A stretch of 64,000 nt of DNA from Callorhinus ursinus (taxonomy: Eukaryota; Chordata; Mammalia; Carnivora; Otariidae). How positions within the stretch are numbered: the first letter of the stretch is position 1; each line of letters starts with the position of its first letter. Under the pieces are notes generated by a model. That model searched no databases. It had not been told where the DNA came from and saw only the letters and a list, made by a program, of their open reading frames with translations. Both the position numbers and the translations under genes were made by a program. The DNA lies in assembly GCF_003265705.1 (NCBI RefSeq), contig NW_020312848.1:56153707-56217706 (forward strand), in the 5' to 3' direction. Positions 13,176 through 24,739 of this stretch are shown one piece after another.

Positions 13176-13221
13176 ATCCCTTTTGTGTGTGTCTGTGTGT
13201 GTGTGTGTGTCTGTGTGTGTG
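13176..13221. repeat. (GT)n microsatellite with CT interruptions
   Basis: tgtgtgtgtctgtgtgtgtg-type run immediately before an L1 3' fragment. Confidence 0.9.
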
Positions 13222-13290
13222 TTTAATTTAAATTCAATTAGCCAACCTATAGTACATCACTAGTTTCAGATGCAGCGTTCAACACCTTTA
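13221..13290 (-). mobile_element. Short L1 3'-end fragment
   Basis: The words ttaaattcaattagccaac and agtacatcactagtttcag match the antisense L1 3' end seen at 15290 and 60360. It follows a GT repeat directly. Confidence 0.6.
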
Positions 13291-13485
13291 ATGTGTTTTT
13301 ATAACATCCTATGCTCAGGACTTGTCTATGCACTTATCAGACTTTATGGTAATTACTTATTCATTTCCCAATTAGACTGTGGCCTTCTGGATGGTGGGAA
13401 CTGTGTCTGATTCATGCTTCCATTCCTGTCCATGGTCTCATTCATAAACAGAGAGAAGTATTTGTTGAATGAGTGAACATGGGAT
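13290..13485 (+). mobile_element. L2 3'-tail fossil
   Basis: The words gtgggaactgtgtctgattca and tatttgttgaatgagtgaac are the common L2 3' tail. Confidence 0.55.
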
Positions 13486-14029
13486 CTGTGGTCATGTTGG
13501 TGACTTGGCTTTCTGGGCCGAGCTCAGGACAAATGCCAAAGCCTTTTCCCCTAATGATGTCAAAGCCCTACTTCTAACATCCTTCATTCTAAAACCAGAC
13601 AATGTGATACCCTTCCACAAACAGACTCAGTAAAGAAATGTGAATATGCATGCAAAAAGCTCTTTAGGTCAGTTGTTGTTTTGGTAATAATCAAAGTTTC
13701 ATGCAATACTAGGTACAAATGATAATGACTTAATGTATATTTATAAAATATGGAAGTGAACCTTACTTAATGGATAGCCAGATCAACTGTATAGTTGATA
13801 TGAACAGAGTGGCAGAAATTGGTCAGAAAAGTTCTTGACTGCACATTCCTTTTTAGTGGTTTATTTTTTATCTTTTTTTTCAATGACTCCAGTTATTTTG
13901 ATGAGCAGTCTAACAGCCTTTTAAGTAAGGTGAAAAAACTTTTACTAATGCATGCTAACTTTGTCAATTTGTCCTTCCTTCTTAGGAGTAATAATAGTAT
14001 TAAAATCTTTAATAACTGCCAAAAATATA

Positions 14030-14362
14030 TAGTTGACCCTTGAACAACATGGGATTGAACCTCCTGGGTCCACTTATACATGGATTTTTTCCAATAAATA
14101 CCGTATAGCATTGAAAATGTATTTTCTTTTCCTTATGGTTTTCTTAACATTTTCTTTTCTCTACTTTATTTTATTGTAAGAATACAGTATTCAATGCAAA
14201 TAACATGCAAAATACATGTTAATTGACTTTATGTTACTGGCAAGGCTTCGGGTAATAGTAGACTATTAGTAAAGTTTTGCGGGGGGAGTCAAAAGTTATG
14301 TGCTGATTTTGACTGTGTGGAGGTTTGGCGCCTCTAATACCCACACATTCAAGGATCAACTG
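14030..14362. mobile_element. Tigger-type non-autonomous DNA transposon (MER8-like)
   Basis: About 333 nt with inverted ends (agttgacccttgaacaac at 14031 and, inverted, caaggatcaactg ending at 14362), flanked by TA at 14028-14029 and 14363-14364. The interior is AT-rich with a conserved GTCAAAAGTTATGTG-type block. It is known as a mariner/Tigger-class mobile element; the exact subfamily name is from memory. Confidence 0.8.
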
Positions 14363-14789
14363 TAGTTATTTTCCATTTGTTCTAAGGTTGAAGTATTCCT
14401 TGTTGGTTCATCAAGAACTCTAATGTGTGGTTCTGACAAAATATATAAGATCTTCTCTTTCTGACTGACAGTTTAGTAATAGTTTTGATTAGATTCCTCA
14501 GTGGTTATGAATCCATGAAGACCATTCACAACAATAGTTTTGGGAGGCAGAAACTTTTTAAAAAGCTGCTTTTTTCTCTTTTATGTGGCTATTTTCTCTC
14601 AGGATATAGCGCTTGACATCTAGCATTCTGAGCCTTGGTGATGCTGAACCATTTTAATGGGACTTTGTTATGGTTCTAAGAATTGTCATCAGAAACAAAT
14701 GATTTCACCAGAGAGAAAAATAGGGAACCCTCTGTTTTATTGACATACTTATGCCTTCCTTATTCTTCTCCTTCTCTCTTTTTTTTCAG

Positions 14790-14872
14790 TGAGCATGTTT
14801 TTGAACACATTGACACCGAAGTTCTACGTGGCCCTGACAGGCACTTCCTCACTAATATCAGGGCTCATTTTG
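14790..14872 (+). CDS. ST7: ST7 coding exon, probably exon 2 (83 nt)
   Basis: The acceptor is a T-rich tract ending in CAG at 14787-14789 and the donor is gtaagt at 14873. The first two bases (TG) complete a Val codon begun in the upstream exon. The next 27 codons start [10 protein letters not shown] and end at ..GLIL in phase 0. The segment [17 protein letters not shown] is hydrophobic and, with the start of the next exon, forms a membrane span. An in-frame ATG at 14795 could serve as a start for transcripts with another first exon, but nothing in the window shows such use. Human ST7 has an N-terminal segment before this point, so the true start lies upstream of the window. Confidence 0.93.
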
Positions 14873-15276
14873 GTAAGTGGTAGAATCCTTTTTTGAAAGT
14901 ATGCTGATTACTAATATGTTAGTATATGTACAGGAAATAATTCTGGAAGAATATATACCAGCAGCTTATGGTGATTTATCTTGCATGTGTGTATATGTTG
15001 GGTAGTTGGACTTATAGAGCCTTCCACTGCCCAGGTTACATATTTCTAAAATATTTGAAAAAATTTAAATAGTCATATATTACTTTTGTTGAAGGTGAAA
15101 AACAAAATATAAATAAAATGGAAAATAAAGGAAGACAATTCTATGTCAAATTCTAGTGTCTGAGATACTATAAAATACATGTGACTCAGTTCAACTAAAA
15201 ATGTTTTTCTTCATTCTTTTCAAAATGGATTATTGGCCATAATCAAGATAAGTAGAAATATAGCCCAGTTTCTTTA

Positions 15277-16072
15277 TTTTTTAATAAATTAATTAATTAG
15301 ATTCTATTTAAATTCAAGTTAGTTAACATACAGTATATTATTAGTTTCAGGGGCAGAATTTAGTGATTCAGCAGTTGCATATAATACCCAGTGCTCATTA
15401 AATCAAATGCCCTCCTTAATGCCCATCACCCAATTACCTCATCCCCACCACCTCCCGTCTAGCAACCCTCAGCTGGTTTTGTATAGTTAAGAGTCTCTTA
15501 TGGTTTGCCTCTCTCTGTTTTTGTCTTATTATTCCTTCCCTTCCCCTATGTTCATCAGTTCTGTTCCTTAAATTCCACATGAGTGAAATCATGGGGTATT
15601 TGTCTTTCTCTGACTGACTTACTTTGCTTAGCATAATACATTCTAGTTCCACCCCCGTCATTGAAAATGGCAAGATTTCATTCTTTTTGTTGGTTGAGTA
15701 CTATTCCGTTGTACATATGAACCACATCTTCTTTATCAATTTGTCCGTTGATGGACATCTGGGCTCTTTCCATAGTTTGGCTATTGTGGACATTGCTACT
15801 ATAAACACTGGGGTGCAGGTGCTCCTTCGGATCCCTATATTTGTATCTTTGGGGTAAATACCGAGTAGTGCATTTCCTGGGTCATAGGCTGGTTCTATTT
15901 TTAACTTTTTGAGGAACTTCCATACTGTTTTCCAGAGTGGCTGCACCAGTTGGCATTCCCACCAACAGTTTAAGAGGGTTCTCCTTTTTTCACATCCTTG
16001 CCAACATTTGTTGTTTACTGAGTTGTTAATTTTAGCCCTTCTGACTGGTTTTAGGTGGTATCTCATTGTGGT
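15277..16072 (-). mobile_element. 5'-truncated L1 with ORF2 C-terminus remnant
   Basis: The - strand carries an L1 3' UTR and the end of ORF2. Peptides at 15701-16066 (GIYPKDTNIGIRR, STIAKLWKEPRCPS) and 15434-15673 (ELECIMLSKVSQSEKDKY) are typical of the L1 ORF2 C-terminus, with frame breaks between them. Target duplication tagcccagtttcttta at 15261-15276 and 16073-16088 defines the ends. Only about 0.8 kb was inserted, so the copy is inactive. Confidence 0.92.
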
Positions 16073-16173
16073 TAGCCCAGTTTCTTTAAATGTATGAGGT
16101 GAAGATGGCAGTTCTGAGCTTTTCTTCCCTTTATCTTCTTTTCTTTTAAAATTTACATTTCCCTGTTTCTTTT

Positions 16174-16383
16174 CTTTAATTTCTTTTTTTTAAAGATTTT
16201 ATTTGTTTATTTGACAGAGAGAGAGAGAGAGAGAGAGCACAAGCAGGGGGAGTGGCAGAGGGAGAGAGAGAAGCAGGTTCCTGACTGAGCCAGGAGCCCG
16301 ATGTGGGGCTCTATCCCAGGACCCTGATATCATGACCTGAGCCGAAGGCAGACGCTTAACCAAGTGAGCCGCCCAGGCGCTCC
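16174..16383 (-). mobile_element. Can-SINE
   Basis: Antisense copy with an expanded GA run at 16218-16238. Imperfect target duplication (catttccct[g/a]tttctt) at 16156-16173 and from 16384. Confidence 0.9.
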
Positions 16384-17100
16384 CATTTCCCTATTTCTTT
16401 GTTTCAAAAATTCCAAGTAGGCAAAAGCAATGATAATCATCTCTATGGCTCCATTAGTTTATGCTCTAAATAATTACAAGTGTGTTAAATTGTAACGCCC
16501 GAAGTAGGTTTGTTTGTTTGTTTGTTTTTTTAATTTAAGTGACCTTACATAGGGCCATCTAATTTACTGTAATCATGCTAATATAATTAAATGGCCTTTA
16601 AGGAGAAAGAAGTTTTAGAATGTTTTGTTGTTTTGTTTTGTTTTTTTGTCTACACATAATACTGATTACCTATTACTAATTTTTATAGAGATAAGAATAA
16701 GAAAGATATTACAGAGTTGATGTTAAGAGAAGAGCACTAGAAAAACACAAGTTTTAGGGGAGAAGGGCACAAAAACGTGGAACAAATACATATATGAACC
16801 TAGAGCAATGTATACAGGACAGAAACCTGCAAACAGCTTAAAGGAATGGTGGTGGCTTGGGGAGCAATTTTTTTTTTTTTGTGGTCAAAGCATATTCAGG
16901 TTAATCTTGCTCTGTGTATCACATGGGTTGCTGGATTCAAGGGAGGAGATGTTTTAACTTGATACTACTGGGCCAGGAATGTGAAGAACATCAGCAAGAA
17001 CCACTCCAAGATGGTTATATAAATGGAAGTCTGCATAGAAAGCCCAGTACTGAGCAGAGACCAAGCCAAGGTGAAAGGAAGCATATTAAAACTTATCCTT

Positions 17101-17297
17101 GGGGTGCCTGGGTGGCTCAGTTGTTAAGTGTCTGCCTTCGGCTCAGGTCATGATCCCGGGGTCCTGGAATTGAGCCCTGCGTTGGGCTCCCTGCTCAGCA
17201 GGGAGTCTGCCTCTCCCTCCCCCACTCCCCCTGCTTGTGTTCCTTCTCTCGCTGTCTGTCAAATAAATAAATACAATCTTAAAAAATAAATAAATAA
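17101..17297 (+). mobile_element. Can-SINE
   Basis: Sense copy ggggtgcctgggtggctcag with an AAATAAATAAATAC tail. Imperfect target duplication aaaacttatcctt / aaaacttctcctg on either side. Confidence 0.9.
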
Positions 17298-17884
17298 AAC
17301 TTCTCCTGACATGGGTTGAAATAAGGTGTGTATAGTAATTTGTACCCTATTGCCTCTTAAATGCGGATCTGCACACCCATCAGTGTCTCTAAGTCTTCTC
17401 TGTTCTGTGGCGACATGTGAAAAATAGGGATACTGGAAAGAATTGTTCACAAAGCTATAAGGTGATTTGCTTTAGCTCATGTTAGTTTGTGGCAAAGCCA
17501 GGCCTAGAACCTATGTCCTCAGGTTCCCACCTTGATATTCTTGATGGACTGAAGAAACTTCAAACTTAGAAAATGCTTTCAAATGCTTGATAAATGATTA
17601 ATAAATATGTGCTGAACATGGCAGCCTTTTAGCACGTGTATTTTTGGGTGAGAGGAGAAGGTATTCCAAGTCCCCATCTAATAATTATTTACATTTAAAA
17701 TAATATTTTAATATTTTCTTTCTAAAATATCTTTGAAATATTTTTTGATTAAACAAACCAAAAAAAGTGAACTTTTAGGTACAATTTGAATAGCAATTTC
17801 ATGCTAAAATCAGTAATTCACTCTGATGCAGAAAGTAGCTTTCCGTTTGTGTATTCTTCTCTCAGGGATGTTTACTTAAGAACG

Positions 17885-18140
17885 TTTACCCACTTCGATG
17901 GTGCTTATTGTGTGCCAGGCACTGATCTAAGCACTTTACATGTGAATTCATTTACTCCTCACAACAGTAGGAGGAGGTAATTGCCAGCCTTGTGTCCATT
18001 TTACTACCGTATAGGCTGAATAGGTAGCCCAGGCAAGGAAGTAACCTGCCTGAGGTCACCTTGCTGGCAAATAGTGAAAAGCAGGGTTTCCGCCCAGGCC
18101 CTTGCTGGCAAATAGTGAAAAGCAGGGTTTCAGCCCAGGC
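17885..18140 (-). mobile_element. MIR SINE fossil with internal tandem duplication
   Basis: Antisense MIR: tgtgccaggcactgatctaa, cactttacatgtgaattcat, tactcctcacaacag, then the tgaggtcaccttgctggcaa segment, which is duplicated with a 41-nt period. Confidence 0.8.
18059..18139. repeat. 41-nt tandem duplication inside a MIR
   Basis: The unit beginning ttgctggcaaatagtgaaaa occurs at 18061 and 18102 with one visible substitution (tttccgccc versus tttcagccc). Confidence 0.93.
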
Positions 18141-19814
18141 AGGCTCTCACTCATTTCACCACCTTCTGGTTCAGTTCTCAGCTGTTTTCCTAGCTTGCTG
18201 AACAAATGGCAGGCTGGATTTTATCTTGGTGTGGGGGTTCGCTAGACTATAAATTGATTGCTAGAGTGTGGGTGATTTCCTTTTTCTTGGTAAGCTAGGT
18301 CCAGCAGTCATTTTACCTGCTAAGTCAGGGAGGTGAAGTCCCATCCACTTACTTTTCGTGTTCTCCAAATGAAGGGATTTCAGTAGAGCGGGACCCCCTG
18401 TGCCGGACCCCCTCTCCCTGTGTGCGGAGGGCAGCTGCTGAAACCTGACGGGCACTGCGGTGCGTCTCAGGCAGTATCTGTCCTGCAGCCTTCTCAGGAG
18501 GTACAGGAAGTGCCTGCTGTGGAACTTGGAGCATTGGAAAACCTCTGATGTTTGAAGATTTTGAAAGACCTTTCTCAAAAATGCTTGGTCTGTACTGAGG
18601 GCAAAATCACTAGATGCGGGAATAGTTCTTGATAGCTTTAGACTCCTGCTTTAGAGATTATGGGCATTGGTGTTGTCCTGCCTTTGAGGACTTAGCTTTG
18701 CTAGCCCTTGAAATGTACCCAGGGTTGAGCTTTCTGTTTAGCCACTATTCTTTTCGGCCCAGAGCATTCATGGAGAGGCAGCATTGAGGTAAAGGATCAG
18801 GTAGGTGCTTAGCGGTTTGTTTCCTGGCACAGAGAGACAATTACCTAACTGCTCTCCCCTGAGCAATGGAAGGGGAGCCAGACAGTGAATGCTGAAAGTA
18901 CAGGGATGCCCCTGGGGACATGGTTGTTTGGGGACCTTAGGATTCTTACGCTGGAGACTGAAATTGTCATGCAGTGTGATGTCTTAGGGGAAGAGGGGTA
19001 AATAAAAACAAAAACACCCTGAAAAAGTCATCTGACTGAACAAATATACATAAAAATAAAATGTCTTTGGCAAAGGCTACTGTCTTTTATACTAACGTGT
19101 TTAAAAATAAATGAGGACTGATCCTAATCCGTATGTATTTTCCTAGATACCACTGCTAGTTCTTAATTTTGCAGGTTGAAAGCCAGCAAAGAGTTTGGTC
19201 ATACCACCTACCTTTCACTCTTCCCTTTTCGTCCTGTGCCCACATACCCATCCGGCCAGCTCTCTCCCTTGCTTAACTCCAAGCGGCCCCTCTGCCCTCT
19301 TGGCACAAGCCTCCCGATCTCAGTCCAATTCCAGCCCCAGGAACTGCACCTGTCATCACAGTCCAAACCCACCAATTTAGTCTTTTAGTTGCTCTAGCAA
19401 GGACATGCCCAGTCTGCTTGAAGTAGCCTCTCAGAATAATGTTAATTTCAATGGAGAAAATTTCTGGGTTTTGTTTTTGTTTTTGAGAGTGGTAAGGTGG
19501 TTACGTGGAGAAAATGCTACCCTTAATTTTTTCAAAATGTTGGTAGAATGGAGAAAATGCTGTATGTTATATTGACATTTATACACAGATCCCAATAACA
19601 TGGATGTAGATATGCTCCTATACCTACATTTTACACACATATTAGATATAAAAAGAGGCATCTGAGGCATAATTTTAAAAAGTGAGAATCAAGAACTACA
19701 AAAGGAGGAACTTAGAATAGTAAATAAAAGATTTAATTCATAGATTACATGTAAAAAATTATGTTTTTGGGAAAATGTAGAAGAGATGATAATTAGGAAT
19801 AAGTTGAATCAAAA

Positions 19815-20000
19815 GGTCCATTTATTGAGTTCCTACTCTATGCCAGATATTAAGCACTTTGTATATATTACTTCATTTAATTCTCTTTAAAATTATAAGT
19901 GGTAGAGGTAGCAGTGGCTTTATGCTGCTGAGTATAAACAGACACAAGCATTAAATAATGTGACCAAAGTTATATAGTAGACAAATGGTAAGATTTCAAT
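19815..20000 (-). mobile_element. MIR SINE fossil
   Basis: Antisense pattern tattgagttcctactctatg, ccagatattaagcactttgt, aatgtgaccaaagttatata. Confidence 0.7.
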
Positions 20001-20707
20001 CTGGATCTCTTTGACCATGTCTCCATCCCCTCCTGTTCAAAAGTAAGGGAGTGGGACTGGAAGGTTGTTATGGATCCTTTCAGCTTTTCCTTGTCCATCT
20101 AAAGAACTTGACTTGCACTTGAGATTGCACTTTAGTTGACAGACATGTGGATCACCCTAATGCTGGTGATTCTGGAGGTAAGAGTAAAAAAAGACTGAGG
20201 GAAACTTGATTGGAAGGGCTCTTTGGGTGCAGGAAGCTGCATATAACTGTCAGGCTGTGTTGATTTATGAGGCAAGTTATCTCTTGTCTCTAGAATAAAG
20301 AAGGAGAGATGCTGTGGGGATCACATGGTAGGGGAGCCTGCAGATAATTGGAGGAAACCAAGGCTCATTCAGCTTTATCAGATTACAGTTTCTTGGGGTC
20401 ACCATGAATAATGATTTTCCACAGGAGACCAAGCAAAGTGCCAGGCGAGACAGTAGACATATGCCTGTCGGGGTCTGACTGTAGACAGGAGTATCTGAGT
20501 GGATCACATTAATGATTAGATGGGCAGAAGTGAAGAAGGTGAGGAAGAGAATGGCAGATAAAGGGACAAAACTACCCTTTTGGCTTTATCAGTTTGGATT
20601 TGAGCACAATTTGAGAGGCTTGAAAATCATGTATTTACAGGGCTGGGGAAAGGAACCCTCAGAAGCCATCCAGTTTAAACCAGTAAAGACTTAAAAACTA
20701 GGCATCC

Positions 20708-20928
20708 TGGGGGCGCCTGGGTGGCTCAGTTGGTTGGGCGACTGCCTTCGGCTCAGGTCATGATCCTCGAGTCCCGGGATCGAGTCCTGCATCGGGCTCG
20801 CTGCTCGGCGGGGAGTCTGCTTCTCCCTCTGACCCTCTTCCCTCTCATGTTCTCTATCTCTCATTCTCTCTCTCTCAAATAAATAAATAAAATAAAATCT
20901 TTAAAAAACAAACAAACAAACAAACAAA
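20708..20928 (+). mobile_element. Can-SINE, GGTTGGGCGACTGCC subtype
   Basis: A sense copy of the same subtype as the one at 12354, with a complex tail (AAATAAATAAATAAAATAAA, then repeated CAAA). Target duplication aaaaactaggc[a/g]tcc before 20708 and after the tail. Confidence 0.92.
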
Positions 20929-21169
20929 AAAAACTAGGCGTCCAGAAAGCTTATGACTTAACTCAGGTTACTTTAGTAGGTAAGGGTGGAGTGAGGACCG
21001 GAATTTAAATTTCCACTGCTTTGCCATAGTATCATTCTGTGTCTCATAAAGGTGTTGATTAAGAAGGTGGATAGAGAGTGGGTCAGGTAGATAAGAAAGG
21101 GGGTAGAGGGAACATTTTTTCTTTATCCAATTGGCCGTGGATACTTACCATAATTTATGTTTTATTTGT

Positions 21170-21300
21170 GTCATCATTTATAGCCTTTGTTCTCTGTATA
21201 ATGGAAGCTTCACAAAGACTGGGACCGTATCTGTGTTTTTGTATATAATAGTATAATGCCTGGGTAGACTCTTACAAAATATTTGTTGAAAGCACAGAGA
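21170..21300 (+). mobile_element. L2 3'-tail fossil
   Basis: Pattern tggaagcttcacaaagactgg .. aatgcctgggtagac .. aatatttgttgaaag. Short and diverged. Confidence 0.5.
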
Positions 21301-21324
21301 TCCAGTGAGTGAATTAATTAACCG

Positions 21325-21425
21325 ATTGTGTCAGAATTATCTGGGGGGCTTGTTTAAAGTGATGGATCCGACCACCACTCCAGACCAACTGAATCAGAAT
21401 CTCTAAGAGAGGGACCACAGAATAG
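21325..21425. mobile_element. MER5-like hAT fragment
   Basis: The words gtcagaattatctggggggc and aactgaatcagaatctctaa are typical of MER5 elements. The borders are approximate. Confidence 0.55.
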
Positions 21426-24413
21426 CTGCCACCACAGCATGAGCTGACAGGGCCTGAGGCACATGGTGCAGGATGACTTCTTCCCATGTCAGTACTCTTC
21501 ATGATTTTCCCTCAGGAGAGTGACGCTCCTTTCCAGGCCATACACATTAATGCTACAGTGGAAAATTTAATCCTGTGCATATACAGACACGGAGGTGGGG
21601 CTGGATCATTGACTGTTGACCTTGAAGAGAACCTCACTTTTCTGTCTTCTCTCTTTTCTTAAAACTGTGGTGATATGTGGCCAAGAAAAGAGCATGAACA
21701 CCAGTTCCACACACAGCCCCCTCAGTTGTTGAGGGGAACAGTGACTGAAGAGGGACTGGCTGAGACCAAGGAAGTGGGAAGCTAAGACCCCTTCCATAAC
21801 ACGTCAGTATTCCTAAACAAAACATAACAGGAACCCAAAAGGAAAAAACAGTCGTCATGTGGAGCTGGGTGGGGTGTGTGTGGGGGGGCACGCTGAAAGA
21901 GTCAGTGGGTACAGAGACAAGGATAATTTGAGAATTCTAACAAGAAGCTAAAAAGATTATAGATATTATAAAATCCATGCCCACTGCCTTGATTTATCTC
22001 ATTTAAGCCCAGAAATTACCCTGTTGCCAAAAAACTGTTCACCACCAGATATATTTCTGAAGACTTAGAGCAGGTGTCAATTTTGCAGTCTTTCCATTTG
22101 GGAGCAGACTGCGGGAAAGTTTCATATTTCCTCTTTAATCTCCAGCATCACTATCTATTCTCCTGTGATATCATCACCTACTCTAATCCTTAGGAAGCAC
22201 TTAGCCAATTTCAGGCTGAGACATCATTGTATTTCCTGTGGGTTTAATGGAACTGGTGTGGAATTACTAGGGTGCTGCTGTATGGGAATCTTGAAGCATT
22301 TTTAAGTGTGGTGTAGGGTATAGGGAAGGCCCTGATTCACAAGAAGTGTTTTATATATAGAACATGCAGTTCAAGAAGAAGAGGGCTTATCGGCTAGGAA
22401 GAATCTAGGCATCTTCAGGGAAGACTCAGCTTTTAGGTTTGCAGGGTAGATGGAAGGGTCTTGTTTGTTTATCCCTTTGCCAGATTTTTGTTCCTTCCCG
22501 GTGGGGCAGTTGTACTTTAGGCCAGCTCCAAACCTGGATCTCCACCCCTAGTCCCAGTGCTTTTTGATCATTCTCTCTGCTTCTGCCAAATCGTATGGAG
22601 GAGGTCACAAGGCATTGCTAATGGGCTCCTTGACAAATGTGTCTTTATTTTAAATATAATCTGGGTCTCAAGTATAGTTTTTGGTCCTTCTGTCCTGCAA
22701 GGTATAGATCCAAACTACCGCTTCAACTCTCACATTCCCAGTTCCATCCCCACTCTCCTTATTCTCAGAAGGCAAGCCTTACCCACATCTCCACTGAGAT
22801 CAGTGTCACCCACTTTATCCCTTTGTCGCCTTCTTACTGGTGAAACAGCTCATATCACACCCTATTTTCCAAAATAGACTGTTCCCCTCTATTCATTCAT
22901 CCTTCCTTTTCTTCCTGTCTCAGGGCAAGAAATGGTAGGGTACCTTTTGGAGGCGGGGTGGGTGTGCTTTCTGGGCTCTTGGCATCATGCCTCTTGGTCA
23001 TTTGTACTCTTTTGTATCTTTAATGTCTCTCTTTTTGCTGGATTCTTTACCCTTCCACAAATATGTGTAAGTCTATCTTTTTTATAACAAATAAAAAGAA
23101 CACAAGAACTTTCATTGGTCCTGCTGTTGATTTAGACTATCTTCCATTAAAGCACTGGGCCAGCCCTTGTCATCCATCTGTTTAATTCTCCAACCGTCCA
23201 TCCATCCAGTCTTGTAATCATTCATCTGTGTATCCATCCAACATTAACTGAGTGGTTACTGTGACATTATTTTGCATATCAGATAATTGAGCCCTAGAGA
23301 ATTAGGAGAACCAAACAAAGTCACAAAACTTGGCTATCATGGAATGTATGGGTTTTGAATTCAGCTAGATGGGAGGGCCACTGTTGATTTCCTAAATGCC
23401 AAGTCGAATGGATGCTTTTTAGTTCTCATCTTACTTCATCTGTATAATCTTTGGGGTGAAGCATGAGTTGGAAAAAAAGCACTAGAGGGATTATGCATTT
23501 AAGACTATGAAATAGTAAATTTGTATTTTAATGCTATGGTTGTCAGATTAAAACCTGTTTTATTCCACTGAGGCATGCCCACTAAGCTACTAGCATGTGC
23601 AAGGACTAATTTTTAAAATCTAAATTTGTTTATGAGAGCTTTGCTGTTTACATTGTCGGTTATGCACCAGGGAGAAGAATTCAAAGTGACACCAAATATG
23701 TGTGTGTTAAATAACACCATCTGCCCACTTGGATCTGTGCAGATATTTAAAAATCCTGTGAGGTGCTGGCCCAAAGCCTGTCATGTTTTGGGGTAAGGGG
23801 CAAATTATTTTGCTAACCCCAAATTAGAAGACTTAGTTTGAGGTTTAAGAGGGCTTCAAGTCCTTTCCTACTTTCTTTTGCTAGTTGCTCCTTCAACACG
23901 TATTAGAGTCCCCAGTACCCTATGGGAACATTCGTATAGTACAAAGAAGGACCATGATAGATAAGAAGCCCCATCTACTGCTGTGAAAAAGACAGGCCTG
24001 AGAAGACCCTCCCCGACCCCCCCAAATAGCTGCATGAATAACCCAGTCTTTACTGAGATCTGTTAATCCTGCGTTAGAAATACTGGGTGGAAGGTCTGTC
24101 TCCTATTATAATGCAAATACCTCATTAATATGAATCATTTAGAATGAATTATCCAGTCCCACTTGAGCGACTACTTCTGGATTGGTTTGGATAGCTGAGA
24201 AAGCAAAGGGACAGTGGAGTCATCAGAAGGCACTAGGAAATAAAGATTTGAAAGGGGAAATGATAGGCTACATCTGTCTGTGTTTCAATGCGCAACAGAG
24301 TTACAAAAAGATGTCTTCTTATAGAGCCCTGGTGAGATTAGTGGCACAGAACTGTGGCTTTAGGCTCAGCAGCTACTTAATTTGCTGTGTGACTTTGGTC
24401 ATTCCTCATTCTT

Positions 24414-24611
24414 TATTTTTTTTTAAGATTTTATTTATTTATTTGACAGAGAGAGACACAGCGAGAGAGGGAACACAAGCAGGGGGAGTGGGAGAGGGGG
24501 AAGCAGGCTTCCCACTGAGCAGGGAGCCCGATGCGGGGGCTTGATCCCAGAACCCTGGGATCATGACCGGAGCTGAAAGCCGGATGCTTAACTGAGCCAC
24601 CCAGGCGCCCC
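24414..24611 (-). mobile_element. Can-SINE, arctoid form
   Basis: Antisense copy with the gagacacagcgagagaggga block. Exact target duplication cattcctcattctt at 24400-24413 and 24612-24625, so it is a young insertion. Confidence 0.93.
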
Positions 24612-24716
24612 CATTCCTCATTCTTAAATGGAGTTAGTGCATGGTCCTTTAAGGTCCCTTTTAGTACTGACATTCTGTGATTCTTCTGGAGAAACTGAGA
24701 AATCTGGAGTTCCAAA

Positions 24717-24739
24717 GTGTGTGTGTGTGTGTGTGTGTT
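24717..24739. repeat. (GT)n microsatellite
   Basis: About eleven GT units. Confidence 0.9.

Larger units (their letters stand above)
1..14789 (+). other. ST7: ST7 upstream intron (partial)
   Basis: I see no coding exon here. It holds seven SINEs (near 1701, 1916, 8749, 10558, 11869 and 12354, with the first two adjacent), a pure pyrimidine tract (4491-4638), MIR copies (3550, 8982, 11345), L2 tails (9480, 13290), a MaLR-like LTR (7180-7705), a Tigger-type element (14030-14362) and a GT repeat (13176-13221). The stretches 1-1680, 2120-3540, 4640-7170 and 7710-8740 contain nothing I can assign apart from small duplications near 5460-5585. I searched for an alternative first exon of ST7 and found none. 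Confidence 0.75.

Noticed and set aside
1..14789. Search for an alternative ST7 first exon spliced to the 83-nt exon
   Set aside because: No ATG-led segment ending in a suitable donor with correct phase and recognisable sequence was found. The candidate near 2600 (atgtttggagctgtg) runs into unrelated sequence without a good donor.
15434..16066. Reverse-transcriptase-like peptides on the - strand
   Set aside because: They are the end of ORF2 of a truncated L1 bounded by a target duplication, not a host gene.
19180..19390. Pyrimidine-rich open frames on the + strand resembling a proline-rich peptide
   Set aside because: Two overlapping frames are open only because the strand is C/T-rich. No homology or splice signals were seen.
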